From: an uncultured Lachnospiraceae bacterium
Lineage (GTDB): Bacteria > Bacillota > Clostridia > Lachnospirales > Lachnospiraceae
DNA: 64,000 bases
Direction: 5' to 3'
NCBI GenBank assembly: GCA_947632555.1
Contig: CANRPU010000004.1
Span: forward strand, 62,001-126,000
The stretch's first letter is position 1, and each line of letters starts with the position of its first letter. Below the pieces are notes generated by a model that saw only the letters and a list, made by a program, of their open reading frames with translations, did no database searches and was not told the origin of the DNA. The position numbers were made by a program, and so were the translations under genes. Positions 27,507 through 36,049 of the stretch are shown here, piece after piece.

Positions 27507-28673
27507 TCAGCCTGCCATGTGACCCGACTCCAGATCATCTTCCATGTGATGGAGGTGATCCATGTTCATGTACCGCCTTGCGCCCCATTGTGTCCCGGCT
27601 ACATGACGCAGTCTGACACAGACCAGCATCAGAGCGCTCTGTCCGTCCGGAAATGCCCTGATGGCTTTGGTCCGGCGCTTGATCTCGCGGTTCAGTCGTT
27701 CGATCGTGTTGTTTGTCCAGATCCGGCTCCAGTGTTGGGTGGGAAGATCCATATAGGTAAGCGTTTCCTCTATGCCATCCTGCAGTTTCTTCACCGCGGC
27801 ACTGAGTTTCATCTCCTGCAGTTTTTCTGCCACCTGACAGTCCTTCTCCCGAGCGGCCTCTTTGCTCTCCTGGGCATGGATCGCCTTCAGCATCATGGCT
27901 ACTGCTTTCATCTTCTTGCGTGGGGTGACGGAAAAGATGTTCCGGTAAAAATGGACCGTGCGGCACTGGTAACGGGTATCTGGAAACACTTCCGGTATGG
28001 GCTCCAGCATCTCGAGGGTCTTGTCACCGATGATGAGGCGGACACCGGTAAGGCCCCGTTCTTTCAGCCCCACAAAGAACGAGCGCCAGCTCTCCCGGTC
28101 TTCTTTCATGTCCTCGGCAGCACCGATGATCTCGCGGCAGCCATCATTGCTTACGCCGATCGCCACAAGGATGGAAACGTTCCAGATCTCATCTCCCAAG
28201 CTGCGCTTAAGATAGACGCTATCCACATAGACATACGGATACTCCCCGGTAAGCGGGCGGGTACGCCATGTTTCGATATGCTCATATGCCTTTTAGTTGA
28301 GGTTGCTGATCGTTCCGGGCGACACTTTTGTGCCCCACAATGCTTCCGTGATATCTTCCACAGAATCTTCCCTGCGGCGGTAACGCTCGATGATGGCAGT
28401 TTCAAAAAGGACTCCTTTGAGCTTGGGGACTTTCAGTTCCACCTCACCAGCGGTTGTCTGGAAGTTTCGTTTATAATAACCGGAGCGATAACCTTGACGG
28501 TCACCGAACCGCTCATATTTCCGGGCGTTGAGGGTTTCTTCCACGCTGCTGCGGACAAGATCTTTTAGATCATGCTTTATGAAATCCTTACTCAGTTGTA
28601 TAATATTATCAGACATGATTTTTGCCTCCTTTAGTAAGATTTTGTGTGGTAACTTAATTCTACCAAACGGCAT
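27507..28673 (-). pseudogene. IS256-family (mutator) transposase with in-frame stop
   Basis: The minus-strand frame encodes an IS256-type transposase. The N-terminal part (MSDNIIQLSKDFIKHDLKDL onward) runs from the internal Met at about 28616 to a TAA at 28293-28295. The remainder continues in the same frame to 27507 with KAYEHIETW and YVYVDSVYLKR. A recognisable RLIIGDKTLEML / VHFYRN region and C-terminal NTIERLNREIKRR follow. A single stop codon therefore splits an otherwise complete gene of about 370 codons. A restart within the second part is possible but would lack the N-terminal DNA-binding region. Confidence 0.8.
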
Positions 28674-28771
28674 AGACCATGTCTATTTTGATGAAATTGA
28701 ATTTGTGAAATTAATTATACGTCATCCTTTTAACTATTTTATCACCCCATTATGTAAGATTTCTAAACAGC

Positions 28772-28801
28772 AAAAAAGTCACCCTATCATATGGAGTGAC
28801 T
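28772..28801 (-). terminator. terminator following tuf remnant A
   Basis: AGTCAC (28777-28782) pairs with GTGACT (28796-28801) and is followed by TTTTTT on the minus strand. It has the same layout as the terminator after intact tuf (50716-50746), so it is the displaced tuf terminator. Confidence 0.8.
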
Positions 28802-28847
28802 CCCTTTCTCTTTCGTAAAATATCTTTATTGCGCTACGGCAACCTGC

Positions 28848-28904
28848 TTACTCAATAATCGTAACCACACGACCAAATTCAACCGTTCTGCCACCCTCAC
28901 GGAC
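28848..28904 (-). pseudogene. tuf: tuf 3'-end remnant A
   Basis: The minus strand encodes VREGGRTVEFGRVVTIIE followed by TAA, almost the same as the EF-Tu C terminus [18 protein letters not shown] at 50791. Upstream coding similarity ends abruptly after the CACGGA junction (28898-28903) and is replaced by the element arm. This is how a gene end is displaced when an element integrates into it. Confidence 0.85.
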
Positions 28905-29025
28905 TTTTGTGCCGAAAATCGTTATGCTTTTATATGATTTTAGGGACGTTTTCAACACTTTTTTCTTGGATATACACTTTGTATCTGAGGTTTTTGGATT
29001 TTTTGTTATCATGGTGTTATCACAG
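28898..29025. repeat. element arm repeat, copy A
   Basis: This 128-bp segment is repeated at 35752-35879 with the same length and about seven differences by eye. Both copies start at the CACGGA tuf junction and end at ATCACAG. They are the inner arm of the integrated elements, i.e. the part of the attachment site that does not come from tuf. Confidence 0.85.
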
Positions 29026-29040
29026 GACGAATTGCGTCCA

Positions 29041-29090
29041 TTTGCGTTTTAAATGCGTTTCCACTCAAAAAAACGCATTTAAACGCATTT
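29041..29090. repeat. long hairpin of AAATGCGTTT repeats
   Basis: AAATGCGTTT (29051-29060) faces two head-to-tail copies of AAACGCATTT (29071-29090). A degraded copy at 29041-29050 allows a nearly 20-bp stem with a 10-base loop. It lies between the element arm and the first island gene. It could terminate the AlbA-type gene or be a recombination structure; no T run follows the stem on the minus strand. Confidence 0.6.
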
Positions 29091-29139
29091 ATTTTTATAA
29101 TACCTAGCCGCACGTCCTTTTCCTTCCAATTCCCCTCAC

Positions 29140-30606
29140 TTATTCCTTTATCAACCTATATCGCCTTGTCTTATTTGCACCAATCGCTTCTATTCTGCCT
29201 TGTTCTTGCAACTCTTGAAGGAGTCGTCTCGCTCTGCGCTCTTGGACTTCCAAAAGAGTACAAATATCTTTACATGTGCATTCTGACTGTTCCGATAAAT
29301 GCTGGAGAATTTTCTCTAGCTGCCGTTGTGTCTTTATCGGCACTTTTTTATCGGCATTTTTTATCGGCATTTTTTTATCGGTATTTTTTATCGGCACTTT
29401 CTTATCAATGCCTTCTTCTGACGAGTCACTACTCGTATCTTTAAAACTATAATTCAAATTTTTCAATATTAACCAAAATTCACTATTACTCGACCGAAAC
29501 TCCGGTTTCATATCTTCTGTATAATGCTCTTGAAATTCATAAGAATTCAAAATCTTCTTAAAACCACTACCCCGGCGATCCATATACTGCAACCGATTAA
29601 ATATATCGGCAATGACAGGATTGCGCCTTCTGGAAGATACATTCCTTAAATCCAGATCCTGCACCCTGCGGCCATCCGGCATCCCGCCCGGTGAATAGAT
29701 TTCAAGCCTATTGTCAAACATATCTATATGGACTTCGCTTCCCAGTTCTAAATAATCTCTATGGATAAGCGCATTTACAATCCCTTCCAATACAGCATCA
29801 TCCGGATAATCCGGCATTTCAATCCTTCCGTGTCCCGTTTTTCTCCACGACTTCTTCGTATTTCTTTCCACAAATTTAAGACTATCCTGTAAAAGATTTA
29901 CCAATCCGCCACTATATTCTTCGTCATCAATGGCATCCATTAACCCATGCGCCTTATCCAAACCATTCCAATGGGTACAGAACACTCTTGAATGACGTAT
30001 TGGCGATTCATCCGCCAACAATGCTCCGGCATTAGTGAGATTGCCTTTTTCATCTATAATTCCCCAAGACTCATAATCATTATCTTCAAAACTTCTGCCT
30101 GTCTTGTACTTATAAACCGAACGCAGCTTGGTAAATGCCATATTTTCAAAATTATATTCTGAAACAAGGCTGTCATAGGAGCGATTTGCTCCCCGAAGGA
30201 CTAAACGCTTTAATGTAATATTGTCTGCCGGAACGCTTTCATTGCCCAATCGAATGTAGGCTGTGCGATTTCCCTCTCCCACATAATAGTAAGGTGTTTC
30301 TTTCCCTGCATATACATCAAGAAGAAGCAATTTTTTATTATCTTCCATATGAAAACGCAAGTTTATGTTGGGCATAGAATCAATTTTCGCTTTAATCGTC
30401 TCACTTATAAACTCCGCATCCGACTCAGCATCTTCTAACCCGACAATTTCGTTCTCATTGGTAATGCCCCAAATCAAAGTTCCACCAGAACTATTTGCAA
30501 AAGCACTGACACTTTTCAACCAACTCTTTACCTGCTTTCTCTCTACGCTGCGCTTTTTATCATATTCGGTTGTTTCTCCAATTAATTTTGTTGGATCAAT
30601 CTGCAT
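29140..30606 (-). CDS. AlbA-domain (Schlafen-like AAA_4) ATP-binding regulator
   Basis: The 488-residue protein starts MQIDPTKLIGETTEYDKKR after a GGAGG site. It has an N-terminal AlbA_2 putative DNA-binding domain (SAFANSSGGTLIWGITN), a RecG-related ATPase-like region (VNALIHRDYLELGSEVHID, YMDRRGSGFKKILNSY) and a C-terminal winged helix (CKDICTLLEVQERRARRLLQ). Between ATPase and winged helix is a linker with three tandem units of the type DKKVPIKN, matched by a DNA repeat at about 29336-29400. Such proteins are common in mobile regions and are thought to be transcription regulators. The exact role is unknown. Confidence 0.75.
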   Translation of the reverse strand: MQIDPTKLIGETTEYDKKRSVERKQVKSWLKSVSAFANSSGGTLIWGITNENEIVGLEDAESDAEFISETIKAKIDSMPNINLRFHMEDNKKLLLLDVYAGKETPYYYVGEGNRTAYIRLGNESVPADNITLKRLVLRGANRSYDSLVSEYNFENMAFTKLRSVYKYKTGRSFEDNDYESWGIIDEKGNLTNAGALLADESPIRHSRVFCTHWNGLDKAHGLMDAIDDEEYSGGLVNLLQDSLKFVERNTKKSWRKTGHGRIEMPDYPDDAVLEGIVNALIHRDYLELGSEVHIDMFDNRLEIYSPGGMPDGRRVQDLDLRNVSSRRRNPVIADIFNRLQYMDRRGSGFKKILNSYEFQEHYTEDMKPEFRSSNSEFWLILKNLNYSFKDTSSDSSEEGIDKKVPIKNTDKKMPIKNADKKVPIKTQRQLEKILQHLSEQSECTCKDICTLLEVQERRARRLLQELQEQGRIEAIGANKTRRYRLIKE

Positions 30607-30771
30607 TAATTTATTTCCTCCGTTCACTACTTATTAAATCAAGCACAAACTATATAGTGAATATGTCAATGCCAAATCGCGTTTATTACCAAGGAGCATT
30701 CCATGGCAACAGTATAGCTTACGCTTCCCATTATTATTACAATGTTCTTTTCACGCTAAATAAATCTTCTC

Positions 30772-31206
30772 TTATAAAAGCAACAATTCGATTTCACGAT
30801 CGCTAAATACGCCTGATTGCCTTAATAATTTCTTAAAACATGCCTTTACTGTCTCTTTCGCAACACAATGTTTTGCCTCATTCAAATATATAAGTCCTAT
30901 CACAATATCCAGCTGCTTTACTATATCCTCTTTTGTTACATTCTCATAATAATCTGCATTCACCCGTACTAGCCGCACCCCATTGGCCATAGTAAAAATT
31001 TTTTGATATTTATGTATATAATCTTGCAGTGTTATCCACATAGTCTGTTTATCCCCTGTTTGAATGGCTTCTTGGGCCTTTTGAGATAAAAGTTTAGACC
31101 GTGCGCCAACTTCATGCGTCTTTTCGACGGCTTTGACTATATTTTTGCAAATAATTAACGCCTTTTCTTCATCTGTGAAAGCCAAATTTTGTGCATATTC
31201 TTTCAT
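30772..31206 (-). CDS. hypothetical protein
   Basis: I do not recognise this 144-residue, mainly helical protein. It has no signal peptide or membrane segment. It has a central NGVRLVRVNADYYENVTKED block and a lysine-rich C-terminal half ending in EIELLLL. It lies between the AlbA-type gene and the FRG gene on the same strand and is AT-rich like its neighbours. A small partner of a defence gene is possible but not supported by any motif. Confidence 0.55.
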   Translation of the reverse strand: MKEYAQNLAFTDEEKALIICKNIVKAVEKTHEVGARSKLLSQKAQEAIQTGDKQTMWITLQDYIHKYQKIFTMANGVRLVRVNADYYENVTKEDIVKQLDIVIGLIYLNEAKHCVAKETVKACFKKLLRQSGVFSDREIELLLL

Positions 31207-31328
31207 ATTTTATCTTTTCCGATTTATTATGTTTTCTGAAATACTCTCCCTTGTGTATTGGCATTCAAAAATGAGTTTTCTCAATACCACTTTATCTTTA
31301 TAATCAGCAAAAATTTTAAATAGTAATT

Positions 31329-32204
31329 TCAATCTGACGAATATTTTTTCGCAATTGATTTACCAATACCATCTAGGCCAGGATAAATAAATTTCTCATT
31401 TATTCCCAGCATATCTAATTGCTTTAAAATTTCAGATTTCTTTTCGGGATTAACTTCTAAGGCATATAAAAAACCGGCAGTATCCGGATCTACCACTTCT
31501 GTATCATCAAAGTTCATATAATCATTTTCTGCAAGCATATTCGTTAAAGCTCCACCCATGGATCCCCAAATCATAAACATGCTTGACTGAAATTTCATCC
31601 GTTCATCTCTATATCGCGGTTTGTATATCCAAGGATATTTATATTCAGGTAAATTATTTCTCTGTTGTTTCCCAAATAATAATATCTCACGCTCAATTAT
31701 AGCATTGACTATCGTCTGCGAATCTAAAGTCAATTTTAAAAAAGGCTCATTCCAAATCCTTTTTTCATATGATTTTTCATTTAATATCCAAACGGCAGCA
31801 ACAGTATCCGTTTTACTTCTACACGCAAAATATAATGCCACTAACGGATTTTCCGTAAAATCCAAAAGTCTAGTAGGAACTTTATGATGTTGCGCTATTT
31901 CCAGCCATGCTTGTATGTCATTATCCAAAATATTTTTTTCGTATGCCTTAGCTTCAGAAATAAAATCTGACAAAATATTATATTCTAACTGTGAATATTG
32001 AGTAATAGACCCATATTGAGTCTTTTTTGTCCTAAAAATTTTAGGTTCTAATTTATACTTATCATGATTCCCATGACCTCGGAACAAAAATTGGGGTTCA
32101 ACAATATCATTATTAAAAGCACCTATGCTCCCCGTGCTATATGTATATTTATTCTTTAATTTTTCTATAGTATCAATATACTCTTGAACATTGTTGATTT
32201 GCAT
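31329..32204 (-). CDS. FRG domain-containing protein
   Basis: The protein (291 residues from this start) has the FRG domain: FLFRGHGNHDKYKLEPKIFR followed by AQHHKVPTRLLDFTENPLVALYFAC. FRG domains are found in phage and bacterial toxin or defence contexts; the catalytic reaction is not settled. The chosen start has a GGAAGGA site. An ATG at 32231 would overlap the stop of the 50-aa gene as TAATG and is a real alternative. It is the last gene of a coupled operon with the PLD-helicase and methyltransferase. Confidence 0.8.
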   Translation of the reverse strand: MQINNVQEYIDTIEKLKNKYTYSTGSIGAFNNDIVEPQFLFRGHGNHDKYKLEPKIFRTKKTQYGSITQYSQLEYNILSDFISEAKAYEKNILDNDIQAWLEIAQHHKVPTRLLDFTENPLVALYFACRSKTDTVAAVWILNEKSYEKRIWNEPFLKLTLDSQTIVNAIIEREILLFGKQQRNNLPEYKYPWIYKPRYRDERMKFQSSMFMIWGSMGGALTNMLAENDYMNFDDTEVVDPDTAGFLYALEVNPEKKSEILKQLDMLGINEKFIYPGLDGIGKSIAKKYSSD

Positions 32205-32230
32205 TATAATATGTCCTTCCATATAATTCA

Positions 32231-32383
32231 TTATATTTTAAATACAATTATTTTTACAAATCTATTTTGTTTTAATTTATCTCTTCTCCAAGTTCCCCCC
32301 TCTGCTTCTGCAACATTTTTAATTGCCACTTTTTCTTCATCAGCACTTTTATTATCCTCATCCAATCTCACATTTCTCATCAT
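32231..32383 (-). CDS. 50-residue hypothetical protein between helicase and FRG genes
   Basis: A short minus-strand frame starts with ATGATG overlapping the helicase stop as ATGA. It ends with TAA at the first possible ATG of the FRG gene (TAATG). It encodes MMRNVRLDEDNKSADEEK followed by a lysine-rich and then hydrophobic tail, with no known motif. Tight overlaps on both sides argue for a translated gene. The sequence itself gives no independent support. Confidence 0.4.
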   Translation of the reverse strand: MMRNVRLDEDNKSADEEKVAIKNVAEAEGGTWRRDKLKQNRFVKIIVFKI

Positions 32384-34857
32384 TCCGCATATCTTCTACG
32401 ATAATATTCCATCGTGCGGTACTCCAAAATATCCTTCATGTGTTCTTTAAAAGCCACATTCCCTATCACAGATTCCAAGTCTTCCCTGATTGCGAGCGCA
32501 TAACCCGCTTTTTCAACAAAAAATCCTTTCCCTGACGCCCGCAAAAATTTAATCGGCATACTTTTTGCTTTGCTTAAATGCTGTTTATCTGTCATAGATT
32601 TATAATCAGCATAGGAAATATCCGGTGCAAAATCTTTCCAGTTAGTCCCATTATCAAAAAATGTTTTCCATGCCTCCAATACTTCTTCATCCTTAACTGC
32701 AAGCCGAATATCGCCATCATGATAGAAACTGTACAGAATCGGTATCTTATATACCTTCTGCATATCCGTTGTTTCAATGAGTGTCAGAAATTCTCTGCCG
32801 ATTCCAAAATAAACTTCCTGCTCCATCGCAGACAGTTCATTTATTTCATTTAAAAAATCCAGATATCTTCGGAATGGATTTTCTTTCGCATGTTTGATGC
32901 AATACCGGTAAATATCATCATCCATGTATGTAAACAATTCCATGCGAGTAGGTACTTTACCGTCCAACAATTCTTTTACTCTGTAAAACTCCTGTTTAAT
33001 ACGTTCCTTAATAGATAAAGACTTCTTATCCATTTCCTTAAACAGATCGATCAGCCGCATATCAAAATCAATGATACAATCATCAGGATACTCTATGCTG
33101 CTATAATCATGTATAGGCTTTTCTTCCAGAGCTTTTGCGCCACTCAAAAGCAAGGGCGCTCTCCCTGCTTTCTCATAATTACCGATAAAATCTAAAACAT
33201 TCAGAAATTCCTTACCCTTGCTGATGCGAAGCCCACGCCCCAGCTGCTGCAAAAATACAGTAGGTGACTCTGTCGGACGCAAAAACATGACCATATCAAG
33301 AGCTGCGATATCCACGCCTTCATTAAACATATCTACAGAAAAAATGACCTGGATATCCTGATCTTTTAATCTTGCAATCGCCTTGTCCCTGTCTTCCGCG
33401 AACTCACCATCCGCATTACTGTATACTGCTACAGCCTTAATCCCTCTCTTGCAAAATTCCTTTGCCATTTCCTCGGCATGTTTTCTGGAACAGCAAAACC
33501 CCAGCGCTCTTTTGGATCCGTATTTCTTATAATATTTATAGATCAGATCATATCGTTTCACATTTCCGATATAAGTTTCATTCAATTCCTTTTCATCATA
33601 ACGCCCTTTTACAAGATGCAAAGAAGAATAATCCGTTTCATCATAAATACCGTAATAATGAAACGGAACCAATACACCTTTATTAATCGCCTCTTTTAAT
33701 GAAATTTCATATGGCACATTGTAATCGCAAATCTCATAAATATTTTTGCCGTCCAGTCTTTCCGGAGTCGCTGTGAGTCCCAGTAAGAACTTCGGCTTAA
33801 AATAGGCCACAATCCTCTGATACTGTTCGTTGACCGCATGATGAAACTCGTCAATAACCAGATAATCAAAATAATCTGGCGCAAAAAATTCCTCTGTAAG
33901 ATATTCACTCCTGCCAAGCGTCGCAACAGACGCAAAAATGACGGATTTATCTGTATCTTTCTGTTTTCCATAAAAGAATCCGTAATCGTCAGATTGCCTT
34001 ACATTACGAAAGGATAGCGCTGCCTGCTTTAAGATTTCCTCTCTGTGAGCCACAAACAAGACACGTTGATATTGAGCAGAATCAAATGCCGCCAAGTAGG
34101 TCTTTCCAACACCCGTAGCTGCCTGTACCAGTCCTTTTGTGGCTCCTTCTGCCCTGCTGTCCTGTAATGCATACAAAGCCTCTATCTGTGCACCTCTCGG
34201 TTGAAACAGCGTTTCTGTATTTGTATCAGTAGCATCTTCCAGATCATCATATTTTGCCAAGTCTTTTGATACAGCAGGCTTATGCCAATTTCGGGAATAT
34301 CTGGTCAGTTCCTGGTCATCTATCACAATGGAATGATTTTTAAACAAATCAGCAAAAGCAGCATAGAACAGATCAAAGTTTTTCTTATCGCCAAGACTGT
34401 TAAACCGATAATTCCATTCTATTCCTGAAGTCAACGCGCTTCTGGAAATATTAGAAGAACCTATATATATTTCTCCCATATTATTATAGTGAAATATATA
34501 GGATTTCGGATGAAAAGAACGCTCCTTATCATTATAGAACCGTAAATCTACCCTATTTCCCAGTTCTTTTTTAATCAGGTATAATGCCGACGGCTGTGTG
34601 ATACCAAGATAATTTCCAGTAAGGATTCGCACCGGTACACCGCGATCCAATGCTGCCTTCAGGTCATTTAAAATCATCCTGACTCCAGACTCCATAAGAA
34701 AAGAAACAATAATGTCAATTTTGCTTGCCTTTAACATACTCATCTTTAACTGGTAATACAAAAAGCGGTTTTTATTTTTATCACCAGTCATAACATCTGT
34801 ATATTCTATTTCTAATCCATCTGAGTTTATCTTTTCCGCAAAATTAAATTGAGCCAT
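32380..34857 (-). CDS. PLD nuclease - SF2 helicase fusion protein
   Basis: The 825-residue protein has an N-terminal phospholipase-D-like nuclease domain, roughly residues 30-170, with an HPKSYIF HxK motif and IGSSNISRSAL. A DEAD/DEAH SF2 helicase follows with AATGVGKTYLA, VIDEFHHAV and LGLTATPERLDG. The helicase C domain ends in LQQLGRGLR. About 250 more residues of unassigned sequence follow. Such proteins occur in restriction and defence loci and are thought to cut or translocate DNA. The start overlaps the end of the methyltransferase gene by 31 bases. Many relatives carry a C-terminal DUF3427 domain; I cannot confirm it here. Confidence 0.85.
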   Translation of the reverse strand: MAQFNFAEKINSDGLEIEYTDVMTGDKNKNRFLYYQLKMSMLKASKIDIIVSFLMESGVRMILNDLKAALDRGVPVRILTGNYLGITQPSALYLIKKELGNRVDLRFYNDKERSFHPKSYIFHYNNMGEIYIGSSNISRSALTSGIEWNYRFNSLGDKKNFDLFYAAFADLFKNHSIVIDDQELTRYSRNWHKPAVSKDLAKYDDLEDATDTNTETLFQPRGAQIEALYALQDSRAEGATKGLVQAATGVGKTYLAAFDSAQYQRVLFVAHREEILKQAALSFRNVRQSDDYGFFYGKQKDTDKSVIFASVATLGRSEYLTEEFFAPDYFDYLVIDEFHHAVNEQYQRIVAYFKPKFLLGLTATPERLDGKNIYEICDYNVPYEISLKEAINKGVLVPFHYYGIYDETDYSSLHLVKGRYDEKELNETYIGNVKRYDLIYKYYKKYGSKRALGFCCSRKHAEEMAKEFCKRGIKAVAVYSNADGEFAEDRDKAIARLKDQDIQVIFSVDMFNEGVDIAALDMVMFLRPTESPTVFLQQLGRGLRISKGKEFLNVLDFIGNYEKAGRAPLLLSGAKALEEKPIHDYSSIEYPDDCIIDFDMRLIDLFKEMDKKSLSIKERIKQEFYRVKELLDGKVPTRMELFTYMDDDIYRYCIKHAKENPFRRYLDFLNEINELSAMEQEVYFGIGREFLTLIETTDMQKVYKIPILYSFYHDGDIRLAVKDEEVLEAWKTFFDNGTNWKDFAPDISYADYKSMTDKQHLSKAKSMPIKFLRASGKGFFVEKAGYALAIREDLESVIGNVAFKEHMKDILEYRTMEYYRRRYAE

Positions 34858-35420
34858 TTTTCTTCACTTCTTTCCGGGCGCACATCAGAAGAAACCCATT
34901 GTTCTTCTACTTCCAGACCAGTAGTTCCCCGCAACAAACCTTCAAAGGTTGTTTCTGTCATATCGGTAAAAAATCTCCCGTTTCTTTCACCGGAAAAAAT
35001 TCCATATTTAAAGGATGTATAGATGATCCCCTTTTCCCTTAGCGCAGTCCCCATCTTTTGCATCACTTTCGCCAGTAGGTCGACCGATAAATGTAGTATA
35101 GAAGAACATGCCCATATGCCGTCATACTTGTCCACCGCTGCTAATTCCTCGAAAAGCATTTGTTTGACTTGGATGCCTGTATATTGACTGGCCCGCTTGC
35201 ATAACTCCGCTGAACCATCTATAGCCTCTACATGATATCCTTGTTCCAGGAAATACTTTGTATCACGCCCTGATCCACAGCCAAAATCAAGTATATAAGA
35301 ACCTTTTTTTAGTTTTTCCAAAAAACGATCCTGTGTCGCGGCAAATTCAACAGACACTGTACTATGGTAGAATTCGTCAGCATAGTCGTTATAATAGGCA
35401 AGGGTATTGTTGTGCTCCAT
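34827..35420 (-). CDS. class I SAM-dependent methyltransferase
   Basis: The 197-residue protein has the Rossmann motif ILDFGCGSGRDTKYFLEQGY, the acidic motif VEAIDGS and the IWACSSILHL motif IV region. It has no NPPY-type DNA-methylation motif, so the substrate is more likely a small molecule or protein than adenine in DNA. It is first in the coupled operon with the PLD-helicase. The pairing suggests a joint defence role, but the target is unknown. Confidence 0.78.
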   Translation of the reverse strand: MEHNNTLAYYNDYADEFYHSTVSVEFAATQDRFLEKLKKGSYILDFGCGSGRDTKYFLEQGYHVEAIDGSAELCKRASQYTGIQVKQMLFEELAAVDKYDGIWACSSILHLSVDLLAKVMQKMGTALREKGIIYTSFKYGIFSGERNGRFFTDMTETTFEGLLRGTTGLEVEEQWVSSDVRPERSEEKWLNLILRKR

Positions 35421-35649
35421 TCTTATTCAATCCTTGGTATCGTGTAGTTATCAGGTATGATAATACATAGCCTATTCCTGTAGATAATAGTAATGTACTC
35501 TATTTTAAATTATACGCGATTTTGCTTAGAGCATCAATAATCTATAATTTCTTTTCTATTAAGTCAAAATTATAACTGTCTATAAAACAAGAAGTATATG
35601 GCACTGTTTTGACACGATCAGCCTCTTTCCTGTCTTTTTCAGATAGGGA

Positions 35650-35680
35650 AAGACTTCCGAAATAATCTCTGGAAGTCTTG
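35650..35680 (-). terminator. terminator-like hairpin following tuf remnant B
   Basis: AAGACTTCC and GGAAGTCTT pair with a loop of about 12 bases, in the same relative place as the terminators after the other two tuf ends. The following T run on the minus strand is short, so efficiency is uncertain. Confidence 0.55.
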
Positions 35681-35704
35681 ATTGTGCTTTAATTCTACTG
35701 AATA

Positions 35705-35758
35705 CTTGATGATACTAGCAACATGACCAGCTCCAACTATTCTACTACCTTCACGGAC
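35705..35758 (-). pseudogene. tuf: tuf 3'-end remnant B
   Basis: The minus strand encodes VREGSRIVGAGHVASIIK, a diverged EF-Tu C terminus; the terminal stop codon has been lost. The DNA downstream still resembles the region after tuf (AAAGCACAATCAAG). Coding similarity to tuf ends at the CACGGA junction, where the element arm begins. It is more decayed than remnant A. Confidence 0.8.
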
Positions 35759-35879
35759 TTTTGCGCCGGAAATCGTTATGCTTTTATATGATTTTAGGGG
35801 TGTTTTCAACACTTTTTTCTTGAATATGCACCTTGTATCTGAGGTTTTTGGATTTTTTGTTATCATGGTGTTATCACAG
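35752..35879. repeat. element arm repeat, copy B
   Basis: Second copy of the 128-bp arm found at 28898-29025, in the same orientation and also starting at a tuf-end junction. Two arms next to two tuf remnants show that two related elements used the same integration site. Confidence 0.85.
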
Positions 35880-36049
35880 TTACACTGATCCGCAACTTAT
35901 TCCCCATTATCATAATGCTCAAGGGCATTTATCGGCATTTTTATCGGCAATATTCCGATCATTTGTGCCGATAAAACACTTCCGATATATTGATACGACA
36001 GAGATTATATGTAGTAATATTGATCTCTTATTCTTTACATACCCATAAT

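Larger units (their letters stand above)
28674..29139. other. intergenic junction: tuf remnant A and element arm
   Basis: This 466-base gap has no intact gene. It contains a terminator and the last codons of a tuf copy (28772-28904), then the 128-bp element arm (28898-29025), then a long hairpin at 29041-29090. The hairpin arms consist of repeats of AAATGCGTTT and its complement. All of these are described separately. Confidence 0.75.
28898..35751. mobile_element. genomic island 1 at tuf
   Basis: The segment between tuf remnants A and B, about 6.85 kb, is bounded by the same CACGGA junction. It carries an AlbA-type regulator, a small unknown gene, FRG, a 50-aa protein, a PLD-helicase and a methyltransferase, all on the minus strand. 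No integrase or transposase is inside. The composition is AT-rich relative to the ribosomal genes. The island model is inferred from the repeats. Confidence 0.65.
35421..36049. other. junction of islands 1 and 2 with tuf remnant B
   Basis: This 629-base gap has no intact gene. It holds a hairpin at 35650-35680, tuf remnant B (35705-35758) and the second copy of the element arm (35752-35879). After the arm is a short stretch with TTTATCGGCA repeats (about 35925-35975), like the DNA repeat in the AlbA-type gene and possibly a trace of a similar gene. A 75-codon frame across the remnant is not considered a gene. Confidence 0.75.

Noticed and set aside
27519..28568. 349-codon plus-strand frame opposite the IS256 transposase
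   Set aside because: The minus strand encodes recognisable IS256 motifs; the plus frame is an antisense shadow.
29336..29400. Regularly repeated TTTTATCGGCA units considered as a CRISPR array
   Set aside because: They are short coding repeats of KKVPIK inside a gene, without spacers of constant length or leader.
35639..35866. 75-codon frame across tuf remnant B
   Set aside because: It combines the element arm with the displaced tuf end, so it is a junction artefact and not a gene.
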